Part shown: positions 1 through 10,800 of the stretch, piece after piece
How positions within the stretch are numbered: position 1 is the stretch's first letter
Layout of the letters: every line of letters starts with the position of its first letter
Position numbers and translations under genes: made by a program
The notes under the pieces: model-generated
Seen by the model: only the letters and a program-made list of their open reading frames with translations
The model's database searches: none
Told to the model about the DNA's origin: nothing
Assembly: GCA_947034885.2 (NCBI GenBank)
Contig: OX344752.2
Span: 3,844,001 to 3,908,000, forward strand
Source of the DNA: Thuidium tamariscinum
Taxonomy: Eukaryota > Streptophyta > Bryopsida > Hypnales > Thuidiaceae
Direction: 5' to 3'
Length of the DNA: 64,000 nt

Positions 1-787
1 AAATACCATTTAGGTAATAAACGTGATACAAGGAATTATAGCTTAGCTAGCCAGCAAGAAAAAAAAATTGAGGCACCAATAATGAACCACGATCAATAAC
101 CAATCTATAGGGTGCGCTCTTTCCCACCTTACTGACCTTAGGGTAGAATGAAGCTTGGAATATATTTTTTATTTTTTATTTTATTTTCAAAATTGGGACT
201 AGTGAAGTTATGACACATGTTTGTGATAAGTGAGTTGGAAAGTATTTCTAGTCTGATCAAGAATGGAAGACTCTAGAAATTAGAAATGGGTGCAATGCTC
301 TTTTTGGCTTCCAAAATTCACGGTATTTTCAATTTTGAGGATAAAATTATGAAAAATCCTCTATTCCCCATAAATAGTTGGGTACCAATGCATTAAGCTT
401 TCAAACTCGGATCAAACCTAACTTGATAAAGTAATTCCAAAAAAAATAAAGGGGGAGGTCCATAGAGCACCCACCTAAGAGCTCAAACTCAATTTTTCAA
501 GAGAGGTGAAACTTCTTGAGTTATTTTTTAGTGAATTTTTCTTGAAGGATGAGTAGAATTGGCATTTGTCCCAAGTTATTTCATTTTTTTTTTTGAAGCT
601 TTGTGGAATTACTCATGAATTTTTGAAGTCAAAATGGCATGACTCTAAAACTGCCCACCCCTCCAATGTACATTGTCTGTACATTCCTACAAAGATGAAA
701 AAGAAACATGTACAAATAGTGTACACATGAGAAGGTGGGCGGTTTGAGAGCCTGAGCAATTTTTTGGAGCATCCTCCCTTTACTCCC
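1..787. other. AT-rich non-coding flank with dispersed-repeat similarity
   Basis: No convincing gene. Roughly 61-380 is a diverged copy of a dispersed sequence also present at about 11,060-11,400 (same orientation) and about 30,480-30,860 (inverted). All three share the order of a map of short blocks: a 'cataaccaatc/agtcaatagggt' block, a 'cttggaat...' block, a 'tgacacat..gtga.aagtgag..gaaagta' block and a 'cttccaaaattca' block. This is likely transposon-derived sequence. Confidence 0.5.
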
Positions 788-1255
788 AATAATACTCCCA
801 ATCAAATACGGAGTACACCGATTCCTACAAATGATCTCTCATCGCAACCCCAAGTGGGCCTCGTGGCCCACTGATGAGAAGAGCGCCACTCACCAGTAGC
901 CCCACTACTGTAGAGTGTAGGCCACTCAAGGCTGATGAGCTGTGAATTTGGATCGAAAAGCCACGAGATCCAAATCAATTGTTTACTACAGTTCAACCCC
1001 AAAGATCAAATTCTCTGTCGTTGATGGCATAGGATCGTATTCCTACATTCTTGCTGAGCACGGGAGCAAATAGATTAATAATACGGAGTAGTACTTTTAT
1101 TATTTTCAAATGGGATGCCCCCTTGCCCGCCTGCTTTCAAGGCAAGTGCCGAAGAAGCCGGTGCTTGGTTCGCTTGCCTTTAATAGAACAGCACTTGCTC
1201 CGAAAAGTTTATAAATTATTAGAAAAGAGATCCTGGATCAGATGCTTGGAGTCGC

Positions 1256-1263
1256 TATATGAG
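1256..1263 (+). promoter_or_regulatory. TATA-like box of F-box copy 1
   Basis: The sequence TATATGAG lies in a block (ggagtcgcTATAT) conserved in all three units. It is 617 bp before the ATG at 1873, which would imply a leader of about 580 nt if transcription starts about 30 bp downstream. The best TATA match is in copy 2. Confidence 0.4.
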
Positions 1264-1743
1264 AAGCACAATCACCTCCATTTCTCAACCAGCTCTTACC
1301 GTCAATCTCTCTCAGTGGTGTAGTTGGCGGACGCTATTCGTAGATGTACACAATTTATCGAACTGGTATTCCTTCTTTTGCAACCAAGATTCACAGGGGG
1401 TGTTCAGAGGCGGGTTGCAATAGTCTGAAAGAATTGTAGCGGGGGCCTTAAAAATTCATCCTGCTCGGGAGTAGCAGAGGGATCTAGAGGTGAACTGTAA
1501 AACCAGATTGAGGAATCAAGAGAACTTTAGTTTGAGCGATTGAAGAAACCAGTCTCAGAGATTTTGAGAGGGGTCTGCTCTCAAAAATTTGTAGAGACAG
1601 TTTGAGTTAAGCGAATTTGGGAAGTCGCTTGTGAGCTTGGCTACTGGGAGCTTTCTTACACCCAAGAGAATATTTCTATTACGGTCTCCTGAGTGTATCA
1701 CTTGCAAGGTTCCTGCATGTGTCGTGAGCTTTCAAGCTACGCC

Positions 1744-1803
1744 ATGAGTTCTTATTGCCCTGCAGAGCGAGCATTGAGGTGGAACTCTCTCAATACGGAG
1801 TAG
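1744..1803 (+). CDS. upstream ORF (19 codons) in leader of F-box copy 1
   Basis: A short ORF runs ATG to TAG and would encode MSSYCPAERALRWNSLNTE. It ends 69 nt before the main ATG at 1873. Copy 2 has the same ORF with one amino-acid difference. In copy 3 it is remodelled but keeps exactly 60 nt. Upstream ORFs so close to a main start often lower its translation. That role here is an inference. Confidence 0.4.
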   Translation: MSSYCPAERALRWNSLNTE

Positions 1804-1872
1804 AAACCCACAATCTGTGTAGAGTGTGAGGATCCCCACTTTTTGAATCTCGGTACGAAAATTGCCTCCTCA

Positions 1873-3066
1873 ATGGCCGACTTCGTAGCTTACAACGAAA
1901 TGATGAAGCGCTGCCGCGTTTCAAACGCAGAGGCACCGCTGCCGCAAGCAACAGGATTCACGCCCTGCCTCCCCGACGAAGTTTTCCTCAATTGCCTACT
2001 GCGCGTTCCTCTCCAGTGTCACGCCAGTCTGCACTTCGTCTCCAAAGCCTTGCGCACTCTCGTTCAATCCCCGGAGTATTATGCGCAACGCCAATCGGAA
2101 GGCGCAAGCAACTCCTTTGTGTGCATGTTGCAAAGAACACCGACCGCAAGTGAAGAAAGCGGCGAAGAAGTTGGTGACGGAGCTGGTGAGCCTGTGTTTG
2201 GGATCACGCTCTTGGACGTGGAACACGCGACTTGGGAGCGCTTGCCAGCAATCCCAGGCTTAGCAGGCGGCTTGCCGACGTTCTCCAAGCTCATGTGCGT
2301 TGGACGCGAATTGGTAGTGATGGGCGGGTGGTGGCCATCCACTTGGGCACCTTCCGTTTCTGTGTTCATTTACAATTTCGGGACGCAGAAATGGCGACAA
2401 GGGAAGGATATGCCGAGCGCGCGCTCGTTCTTCGCGTGCGGCGTGGTCGGGTCGAAGGTCCTCCTCGCGGGCGGACACGACGGCGACAAGAAAGCGCTCA
2501 ACTCGGTGGAGTCTTACGACGTGGAAACCAACTCGTGGACGTCGTTGCGTGGCATGAGCTTGGAGCGCGACGAGCCGACGGGCGTGATCATCGCCGGGCA
2601 GTTTTATGTTGTGAGTGGATTCGGGAGCGACGCGCAAGGGGTATTCACCGCGAGTGCGGAAATCTACGATCCGGAGACGAATTCTTGGCGATTTGTTGAG
2701 AATATGTGGACGCCGACGGACGGTGGAGACGTGCCTGCGAATCCGACTTCGTTGGCGGCGCTGAATGGAAGCGTGTACGCCGTTCATGGAAACGAAGTGG
2801 TGGTGTACGATTCGGAACGAAATACTTGGACGTTGGTGGCGAAGATGCCGGAAGAATGCGAGAAAGGGGAGATGACGTCGACTTGTATTGCGGCAACGGG
2901 GAACGAGCTCGTGATCACGGGGCTTGTGAAGAGAAACGAAGCGACTTCGTTGCGCACCTTGAAGCTCATTCCGCCTGTGAGGAATGGCAAGCCGCAGTGG
3001 GGGACTGTTGCTTGTAGCGAGCAGTATTTGAGCCTGGCGCAAACGTCTTGTGCGTTCGAGTTGTAG
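1873..3066 (+). CDS. F-box/kelch-repeat protein (KMD-like), copy 1
   Basis: Intronless gene for 397 residues. Residues about 31-72 form an F-box (LPDEVFLNCLLRVP followed by SLHFVSKALRTLV), which in this family binds SKP1. Residues about 138-345 contain about four kelch motifs: the GG at 151-152, RSFFACGVVGSKVLLAGGHD near 185-203, SGFG near 248, and YDPETNSW and YDSERNTW strand ends. The RSFFAC...AGGHD..K.AL.S...YDV pattern matches the plant KISS-ME-DEADLY/SKIP20 F-box group, which in Arabidopsis targets type-B response regulators and phenylalanine ammonia-lyases for ubiquitination. The substrate here is unknown. ATG 1873 is chosen because the frame extends upstream only through a TTG at 1843. 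It is a paralogue of the genes at 27,649 and 41,641. The family is usually intronless and of this length. Confidence 0.92.
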   Translation: MADFVAYNEMMKRCRVSNAEAPLPQATGFTPCLPDEVFLNCLLRVPLQCHASLHFVSKALRTLVQSPEYYAQRQSEGASNSFVCMLQRTPTASEESGEEVGDGAGEPVFGITLLDVEHATWERLPAIPGLAGGLPTFSKLMCVGRELVVMGGWWPSTWAPSVSVFIYNFGTQKWRQGKDMPSARSFFACGVVGSKVLLAGGHDGDKKALNSVESYDVETNSWTSLRGMSLERDEPTGVIIAGQFYVVSGFGSDAQGVFTASAEIYDPETNSWRFVENMWTPTDGGDVPANPTSLAALNGSVYAVHGNEVVVYDSERNTWTLVAKMPEECEKGEMTSTCIAATGNELVITGLVKRNEATSLRTLKLIPPVRNGKPQWGTVACSEQYLSLAQTSCAFEL

Positions 3067-4290
3067 CTTTTTCAGCGGTTTAGGGTTCATTAGGGGTTGA
3101 GAGGATTAGAGGTTGTACAAAATGTAAAGTCGATGCATCCAAGTGGGAGGCTTTTTGTTGTGCCTATCCTGGTGCTTTCAATGAGGAGCTTCAATGGTAC
3201 TGGCGTTTGTGCTGCGCCTTGTCTTTTCCAGTGCTGTACTGGAGAAGGTGGTTTTCTTGCACTCCATTTTATTAAAGCAACTGATTTTTTGTTCCGAATT
3301 GGAATTATAGCAAAAACCCTGAATGTCTGTGTCTTTGTATGTGTTTTGAGCTGGATTGCATGGAACTTGTGCATGTTGGATGGGAGTGAAGGTGTTCAGT
3401 TTTGTAAGCATCGAATCATCTAGTTCGAAATTGGAATTCTGATTACGGTCTCCAGATTCCGAGAGACGCTCTTTGCTGCCATTCCTGGTGCTTCAATCAG
3501 GAGCTTCAAGGGCAACTGCGCTCGTGGATTTCCCAGTAGACTGGCAATTGTGAAGCTTTGCAATCTATTCTTGAAGCTAGCAACTGACCTTTTTCTCGAA
3601 TCATAGTTGTAGCTCCGCCAGCGAGAGCCCGTCTCTGTTGTCCACTTTGAACTAGATTGCATGGAAATCGTGTGAATTTGATGAAGTAATATCAGCTTTG
3701 TATGCTTTGAGCGCAACTCCGCAGTTGATTTCGAAATTCACGGCTCTGCAACTCTGTTTTAGAGTTCCTGAATCCGAGAGAGACCTGTTGCTGCCATTGC
3801 TTATGCTTCAATCAGGATCTTCAATCGCAATTGCGTTTGTTGATTTCCCGGTGGTGCACTGGAAAATGTGCAGCTTTGCAATCAATCCTATAACCATCTG
3901 AGCTTCTTGTCGAATTGGAATTGCAGCTCAATTAATCCCTGAATATTTGTCTTCTGTGTCCATTTTAAGCTGGAATTCATGGAAATTGTGCCTGCGCATT
4001 GCAGCTCTCCTTCAATCAGGACTTTCAGTTGCAACTGCGCTTCCACTGCACCTCAATTTCTCACTGCACTGGAAACTGTGGAGCTTTTGCAATCCATCTT
4101 GTATGCTTGAGACTGATGTTTTTTTAAATTGTAACTGCAGCCTAATGAATCCCTGAATGCCTGTCTCTTCTGTCTGCTTTGAACTGGATGGCATGGAGGT
4201 TGTGCGTGCTTGATGGATGGACTGTTTGTTTTGTGAGCAGTGAGCGAGACTCCGCTGGATTTTGGTTCTCTGGGTTTGTGAACCTTGTTG
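3067..4290 (+). repeat. 3' flank array: four degenerate repeats after F-box copy 1
   Basis: Four related blocks start near 3166, 3483, 3799 and 4010. Spacing is about 316, 316 and 211 bp. Each carries, in order, a 'gcttcaatcaggagcttcaa' block, 'tgcgtttgtggattt', 'cactggcaattgtg.agctttgcaatc.atcct', 'cgaattggaattgtagct', 'cctgaatgcctgtct', and 'ttgagctggattgcatggaaattgtgcg'. There is no conserved ORF between copies. The same array with the same spacing follows copies 2 and 3. At least the first block probably lies in the 3' UTR. Confidence 0.7.
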
Positions 4291-4299
4291 CACGCGCTA

Positions 4300-5070
4300 T
4301 GAATGATGGCTTGTAAAGAAGGGACATCCTTCTGTTAGATCATTCTTAGACTCATCAAATTTTCATAATTTCTTGTTGGCAACTAAAACAGGATTCCAAC
4401 ATACCAAAAATTGTTCCATTTGGATATTTCATGTAAAAGTTGTATGAGGTCAAATTTGTTTTAAGTAGATGTTCAAACATGAAATATCCAAATGAAATAA
4501 CAGTTTAACATTACATTCAGTAGCAGCCTGTCACACTACCTCCCAGCGAATGAAATGGTGTGGAATATCCCATGGTACCAATGGTATTCCACTCCAATCA
4601 GTAACTAAAGTTGCAACTCCAAGAAATGTCAGATGAAATTGGGTGATGGGGACTTCACCAAGGGGAAGGCAGTCCTTCCATGGGCTACTGAATGTTATGA
4701 AGGTCAAAGTTTTTTTGGGTAGATATTGATTAACAAGACGTATATCTAGTGAAGATGGTGCTTTTGGGTCAATGGTGCATTTAAATATCCCTACCTTACA
4801 ATATTGGGAGGTTCTAATTAGTGCAATGGCTAGGATGGTTGGGAGTTCATTTATGTTTCATGGAAGATTCTAGTTCATTTTAAATGTGAACTTTGCCAAA
4901 ATTTCATTCATCGCTCTATGAGCAACACAAATTTTATTTGTTTTTTCTTGCTAAAATGTCAACCTTGATGACTTACAATCATGTCCTTGATGAAACCTTA
5001 GATTGTTTGTTGAACTTTTTTGGTTTTGGTGCAATAGATTCCATTGCAACGATGCTAGTATATGAGCATA
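4300..5070. other. Non-coding stretch with a small stem-loop
   Basis: No gene seen. An 18-bp perfect inverted repeat (CATTTGGATATTTCATGT) occupies 4417-4434 and 4477-4494 with a 42-bp loop. The remainder is AT-rich without recognisable structure. Confidence 0.5.
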
Positions 5071-5260
5071 GAAGTGTAAGCCTATGAGCCTTGAGCCTAA
5101 GTATAAGTAAGTATTCTACACTCATTGAAGGTGTTTATAACATAAACACCTATAATATAGGTGTTTAGAACATAAATATACTATAACCATTGAGGTGTCT
5201 ATAATATAAACACCTATACTATAAGTGTATAGAATTCCATGCTCATAGGCTCACACTTTC
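5071..5260. mobile_element. TA-flanked MITE, Stowaway/Tc1-mariner-like (190 bp)
   Basis: The terminal inverted repeats are GAAGTGTAAGCCTATGAGC on the left and GAAAGTGTGAGCCTATGAGC (read from the right end), each flanked by TA. The interior holds further palindromic pieces around 'ggtgttta.aacataaacacc'. TA duplication and no coding capacity fit a Tc1/mariner-derived MITE. Confidence 0.6.
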
Positions 5261-6440
5261 TAAGAAACCATGGATTCCATTGTAGTTTTTAATAATTGTC
5301 ATTTGTCTCTAGCACTACCATAGCTAGAGGTCCCCTTTGGAGTATTTTTGTAGATTAAGTAATTAAATTTCAAATTGAGCTTGAGCACTTTAGAATATTG
5401 TTTCTAAGAAAACCGGCATTAAAATTAAAAAAATATTGAAATTATGCAACAACTACCTTTCAAAGATTCAAAAGTTTCTTTTGTTGTAAGTGATTGAAGA
5501 TAGACAAACAATCTATGTATACAAGTGGGGTAGAGAGAGGTAGGACAATCTATGTAGGATATATAGTTTGAGATTAGTAGAAGCTCAACCACTTATACCT
5601 AGTTAAATCAAAAGTAAAAATTGTGTTCAATGTAGAACTTCAAACCTCAATTTGAAATAGTAGAATATGTATAAAAAAGTTTGAATTATGTAAAGGTGAA
5701 AAATTAAGTTAAATTTTACCTCCAAACTTGGTTTGAGATTTAGAGTCTCCAATCAAAAGTTATGAACAAAATTCAAAGAGAGGTTAGGAGGGACATTTTC
5801 TTTGACATTTTCAAACATCTTTTCTAAATTTTGACCATGATTTTATTTTGGAGGCTTGAAATCTCAAATGTATTTTTGGAGATAAAAGTTAGCTTGATTT
5901 GAAAACTTTTTGTAAAGTATTATAGTTCATTATGCTATTTTTTGGTAAAAAACTCAAAAACTTGATCAATAGATATTTGTATATATTTTTTGACGAGCAA
6001 TGTCTATCAACATTGATTTATAAACTCTTAAAGATAAATGCATATACTTGTCACAAGAATTAATTTTTATACAAGTAGAAATTTCTTAAAACATAAACAT
6101 AGAGAAATAAAATTTAGAAACTAATTTATAAATAGACAAAGACATTTTCTATCTAAAAATGAATTCTTTGGTGCCAATATCATTGTATTTCACAGGGTTG
6201 AAGACTTCTATGGAGTTAAAATTAGGCCTAGTATTTGGAAGTCATTTTCTTATGGATAAGAGTTTTTTAAAAACAATTGTCCTTTGCATAGTGAGTTTGA
6301 AGTTCTAAAAAGGCATGTTTTTTTCTACCATTTATAAAACCTCTCTTTAGATATGTATATGTCAATTTGTGAAGGCTTTTTTGACATACTTGATTATGGA
6401 ATCAACTTGTTACAATACTAAAACATCAAACAATGCATCC
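5261..6440. other. AT-rich non-coding stretch
   Basis: No ORF of note and no tandem structure seen. It separates two MITEs. Confidence 0.5.
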
Positions 6441-7161
6441 GGGTGATTGCAAGAAACACCTGTCCTATTTTGTCACACTACATGTGCTGATCTGTTTTTT
6501 GGCCATAACTTTTGTGTTTTGCCTCCGATTGACTCAAGATTTGTAGGGAAGGTACTCATAACTATCATAAACCTTCCATAATTTTTTCATAATTTTCAAA
6601 AATAATTTACTATCCAAAAATAGACCCCAATTGGATGTCACACTTGGCAGTTTAGGGGTTTTTAGTACTATGGAGTACCTTTTCTTTAATGATTTTAAGA
6701 TGAAATTTGGATGAGATGGTCTTCTAATAGACTTCTAGCTCTCCAGGGAAGGATTTTTAAAAATAGTTAATTTTATGTGGTGTGGAGGTCTACAAAGTGA
6801 GCTCCCTTCTGCTTGTATTTTGAAACATATAAAATATTATTTTGGTGGTTTTTTTTGTGAATGACCATCTCTATAAAGTTGTTGCAAATGGACACTTTTT
6901 ATTTTTTGAAAATATCTATTTTTACTATTTTTCCCTAATTAAAACATAAAGGTATGTATTTTTTGGAGGTTTGGCACTTTTCAAGTTCTCCTACTTAGAG
7001 AATTTTTCTATCCATTTCCTTCGGTGAAAACCTTCATCTTAGAGGTATATACACTATTCATATTTTTTAAATTTAAAAAAAATTAATTTTCTAATTTTAA
7101 AGTACTCCCGAAAAAATCAGCCAAACACAACAAAATCAGCAGGTGTTTCTTGCAATCACCC
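6441..7161 (+). mobile_element. TIR element family X, copy A (721 bp, TSD ATCC)
   Basis: A 22-bp perfect terminal inverted repeat begins GGGTGATTGCAAGAAACACC at the left, with its complement at 7140-7161. The 4-bp duplication ATCC flanks it at 6437-6440 and 7162-7165. The interior is AT-rich, non-coding and similar to copies C and F in this orientation and B, D and E in reverse (for example a shared 'ctacttagaga.tttttctat' block near the right end). It is non-autonomous. Confidence 0.8.
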
Positions 7162-7165
7162 ATCC

Positions 7166-7977
7166 ACCTTTACAAATTAGATCCTATTCATCTAATTTTG
7201 AGAGAGGTTTTTTCTTACCATTCAAACTCTTGTTATAATTGAAATAATTTATCCATTAATGTATTGATTTAGCTGAACCATTTCTAAGTTCTTTGCGAAC
7301 TTCAAATTTATACTCAATAATTTTTTTGGCTTGATTTCAATCTAATGCAATTAATCGTAATAAAAACAAGGTGGCAACTAGATTGAACCACAAATATAGA
7401 TGTTTATCTTCAACCTAGAAAGATGCCGAGGATAAGTGCCACCTATCAGAAATATAGAATACACCTATTGGTTCAAAAAATTTAATTCTTTGAATGGGTA
7501 CCTACTTTTGGGCTTCTAGGAGCAGAGTTATGATCTTAAATTCAAAAATATCAAAAGAAAAACAAAGGAAAAATAAATTAGAGTGAAGAAGGAGAAGCAA
7601 CAAAAAGTAGAAGAGAGATGTGAAAGTTGGAGTGGAGTTTGGAAGTTGAAGTGTTGAGAAGAAAGGGAAAGTGCCTCAACAATCAAGTTGAAGCAACTAA
7701 CACCTTTTTATCAAAGTTCTTACTTAGAATAAAACTAAAAAAAATACAAAAAGCAAGATAAAACAAAAGTATATGCTATTTCCATATTGGATGCAATTCC
7801 CCCACTGAATGTTTGTGGAAATTTTTTTTTTCCATTTGGGAGAACACTTCAAATTATAGGGAATAGTATACAAAAGTCTTGCATAGAACACATTTATTGC
7901 ATGCCACATCATCTCAAGTTGTTCAAAAAGTACATGGTGGAGATTAGGCAAGAACATTCTTTATAAGAGAGTTCAAA
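7166..7977. other. AT-rich non-coding stretch
   Basis: No gene supported. The purine-rich tract near 7555-7660 is low complexity. Confidence 0.5.
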
Positions 7978-8127
7978 CACTACAAAAAACAAGGGTATAA
8001 ATGACTTGACCACAATGTTTGCAAGTTCAAAATGACTACGAAATGACTGTTTTGTAGTCATTTTGTAGTCATTTTGAACTTGCAAACATTGTAGTCAAGT
8101 CATTTATACCCTTGTTTTTTTGTAGTG
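7978..8127. mobile_element. CACTA-type hairpin MITE 1 (150 bp, TSD AAA)
   Basis: It begins CACTACAAAAAACAAGGG and ends with the inverse complement. The two arms of about 70 bp are nearly perfect complements, so almost the whole element is one hairpin. The 3-bp direct repeat AAA flanks it (7975-7977, 8128-8130). CACTA ends and a 3-bp duplication define the En/Spm superfamily. Confidence 0.88.
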
Positions 8128-8130
8128 AAA

Positions 8131-9110
8131 TTTCAAGGGCTTCCAAACAAACTCCCCTAGTTGATACGTAACATTGGTTATCCTTGTTGAGGGGATCCTT
8201 TTGCTCCCCCCCCAAATCAAGATCACTTCAACAGTGGAATTTATCAAAAATTACAAATCTTTGACACACCAAGCATGTCACTAGTAGCTTAGATGGAGAC
8301 CTTAGAGGCTAAGAATGGAGCTCAATACTCATTGACAACTCAACAAGAGACTGATCTTAGCCAAACTAATGGTTATCTTCATGATAAAACTAAAATTTTC
8401 CTAGGTATCTATGGGAAAATTATACCTCCACCTAGAAGTAGACTAACAACTTGCTTAACAATGTTACGGAGACACTTGCTACCAATCAAAAACACCTAGT
8501 AATACTTTGTATCCACGAGGGAATGACATGGAGAGTTACTTCTGTCTGTAGTATATAGGCACAAGAGGCAATCATGACTCCCTGATCCAATAGAAAGATA
8601 CCATAGACGCAACAACAATTCCTACTTCCTCATGGTTTGAAGCCAACATTAGATTTTGAAAGGTCCACATCACCTCAAACCAATCATAACCATCGAGTGT
8701 GGGACTAAACTTTCACGTGACCAACAAAAGTCAGTGCTCTGCAACTCACCTCCATCCGTTGAGCTGGACCCGCATCACTCCAATAGAAAGTGCCAATACA
8801 GAGGGAAGGCCTTTTTGCTGATTCAGTTGCAGGCTCCCAGCGGTTCACTGCATTTTGGACTTTCGGTACGTGGCAATCCGACTGGATGCTGATGATGGAA
8901 AGGCAACAATTTTTTTTTTAATCCGAGAAATGGATTTTTTGTAAACACATGGACAATTCCCATTGTGTGAAATGGATTTTGAACCATACAGATTCAAGGA
9001 TTTCAAAGTTTTCCCGTATCAATGGAAATTACGCATTTGTTTAGGGGAGAAAAAAAGTTTGACCACATAGTCATTGGGTCCGTCCTCTGCAGCTTAAAAA
9101 ATGGCTCTTA
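8131..9110. other. Non-coding or decayed sequence
   Basis: ORFs at 8293-8499 and 8656-8892 are open, but I recognise no domain and the composition is ordinary for the region. A decayed retroelement fragment is possible but unsupported. Confidence 0.35.
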
Positions 9111-10800
9111 TGTCTATTAAGGGCAAAACATCCATTCCCGCACCTATTCCTTGCAATGGACAGTAGATTCACCTAAATGTGTTAGTAGAGTTCCCTTAAC
9201 TCCTAAAGGTCAGAGACTATGTCTTCACCAAAAACACACTAAAACTACCATTTCTATTACAAGCACCAAATTTTTTTTTTAAAACAATTTTTGACACATG
9301 TAACCGTAGGATCTTGTAGTACACTAGTGTCAAAAGATGTAGAAAAAATTTCAGAAATTTCCACCGTGTAGATTGCAAGATATTAGCATTTGAATTGACA
9401 AAAATCCTTTTTTTGTCCCTGCAAAAAACCAGGCAGCTGCACTTCACAAGGTCACATTTCTATGAAAAAATGCCCAAAATGGTGGTGCTTCTTTGGATTC
9501 ATTCTTCATGGCAAGTTGGCTACATGCTTAAAAAAATTCGCATCATCTGGAATTGTACAACATATAGGAAAAAATTAATGAGTAGAAAGAAGTAGGAGTG
9601 ATACAAAGTACTAAATTGTTAAAATTTTATTATAGAATTAAAAAAAAGGCCAATCCCAATGGTCATAATATTGTGACAAACAATCAACATCCAAAATTTT
9701 AATTTTTTTTCAAAAATATTTAAAATTGAGTAAAGTAAAGGCTTCCAAAGTTTATTTTAGAGTAGAGAATCTATAACTGCCTGAAAACTAAATCTCTTCA
9801 TAACTTTCATCTCATAAATCAAAATGGAATGATTCAAAGCTTTCTGCATATATATACATCTAGAACACCAATTTCAAATTATTCATTTAAAAAAAAAAGT
9901 TTTTGGACTACCCGCCGACCAATGAAAACTACATATCATGCAATAACTTTTTGACCATGTAGTCAAAAGTTATGAAAATTGCTGGGCCTTCAAGATACTC
10001 TTTGGACACATGTTGTGTGAAAATTTCAAAGAAGAAAAAAAACCCTCCACCTGTAGTGAGCTACCCAAAATTGCTATGTTGCCAAAAAACACAGTTTGGT
10101 CCTTTAGGGGTTAATGTATTCGCCACATGTGTAATTGTAATTTGCTAACACAATTGAAGTACACATAGAAAAATCTAGTTGGCTGAGTGCTGATTTTTAC
10201 AGGGTTTAGTTTTGGGGGCACCTATAGGACAGTTTCACAGGTCTAGGGAGCCAACATTTTGAAAATTTGTAGAAATTACATACTGTATCCGAAAAATCTA
10301 TTTCTTTTTTTAATATTCATGATTTTCACTCGCTAATACTAAAAAAACATCATTTTTAGAAAATGCTGCCTCCAACTATGCTGAATTTCTTATTTGGATG
10401 GTTTTTGATGTTTCCACTGTAAGGGAAAAACACCCATTCCTGAACCTATCCATTGTAATGGATTGTAGACTCACCCCATTGCATCAGTAGAGTTCCCTTA
10501 ATGTATTCTCCACATGCTTGATTCTTATTGGTTGATGCGTTTCAAGGATACATATAAATATATAATTGGCTCACAACTGATTTTAGCAGAGTTCAGTTCA
10601 AGGGACACTTATAGGACAATTCCAATGGTCTAGGAAGCTAACACTTTGAAAATTTATAGAAATTACATATTGTATTTGAATTTTTTTTAATATTCATGAT
10701 TTTCACTCAAAAATACTAGAAAAATATCATTTTTAGAAAAAACTGCCTCCATCTATGCTAAATTCCTCATTTGGATGGTTTTGGATGGTTTTATTGTACA
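9111..10800. repeat. Dispersed repeat family R, two tandem-like copies
   Basis: Blocks beginning 'aaggg.aaaaca.ccattcc.g.acctat.c' occur at about 9,118 and 10,424. The block 'ggctca...ctgatttt...agggggcac.tatagga.a.tttca..ggtctaggga.gc.aacat/ctttgaaaat' occurs at about 10,180-10,300 and 10,565-10,690. The same sequence recurs at about 30,050-30,290 and, inverted, at about 31,330-32,480, where it is split by the TTAA insertion. It is probably an old TIR transposon. Confidence 0.55.

Larger units (their letters stand above)
788..4290 (+). repeat. F-box duplication unit, copy 1
   Basis: This segment is repeated as a unit at about 26,725-29,830 and 40,395-44,045. It contains upstream non-coding sequence (beginning near a 'gatctctcatc.ca.ccc.caagtggg' block), a TATA-like box, a leader, the F-box/kelch gene and a 3' flank made of degenerate repeats. 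Nucleotide identity is highest across the coding part but is clearly visible across both flanks. The copies therefore arose by segmental duplication, not by retroposition of an mRNA. Confidence 0.85.

Noticed and set aside
2232..3090. Long open frames on other strands across the F-box genes (for example 2,260-3,090 minus and equivalents at 28,024-29,040 and 42,028-42,810)
   Set aside because: GC-rich coding sequence leaves antisense and shifted frames open. Translations are Arg/His-rich without domains, and conservation is explained by the F-box frame.
8293..8892. Possible retrotransposon gag fragment
   Set aside because: No zinc knuckle, protease or reverse transcriptase motif was seen here or anywhere in the window.
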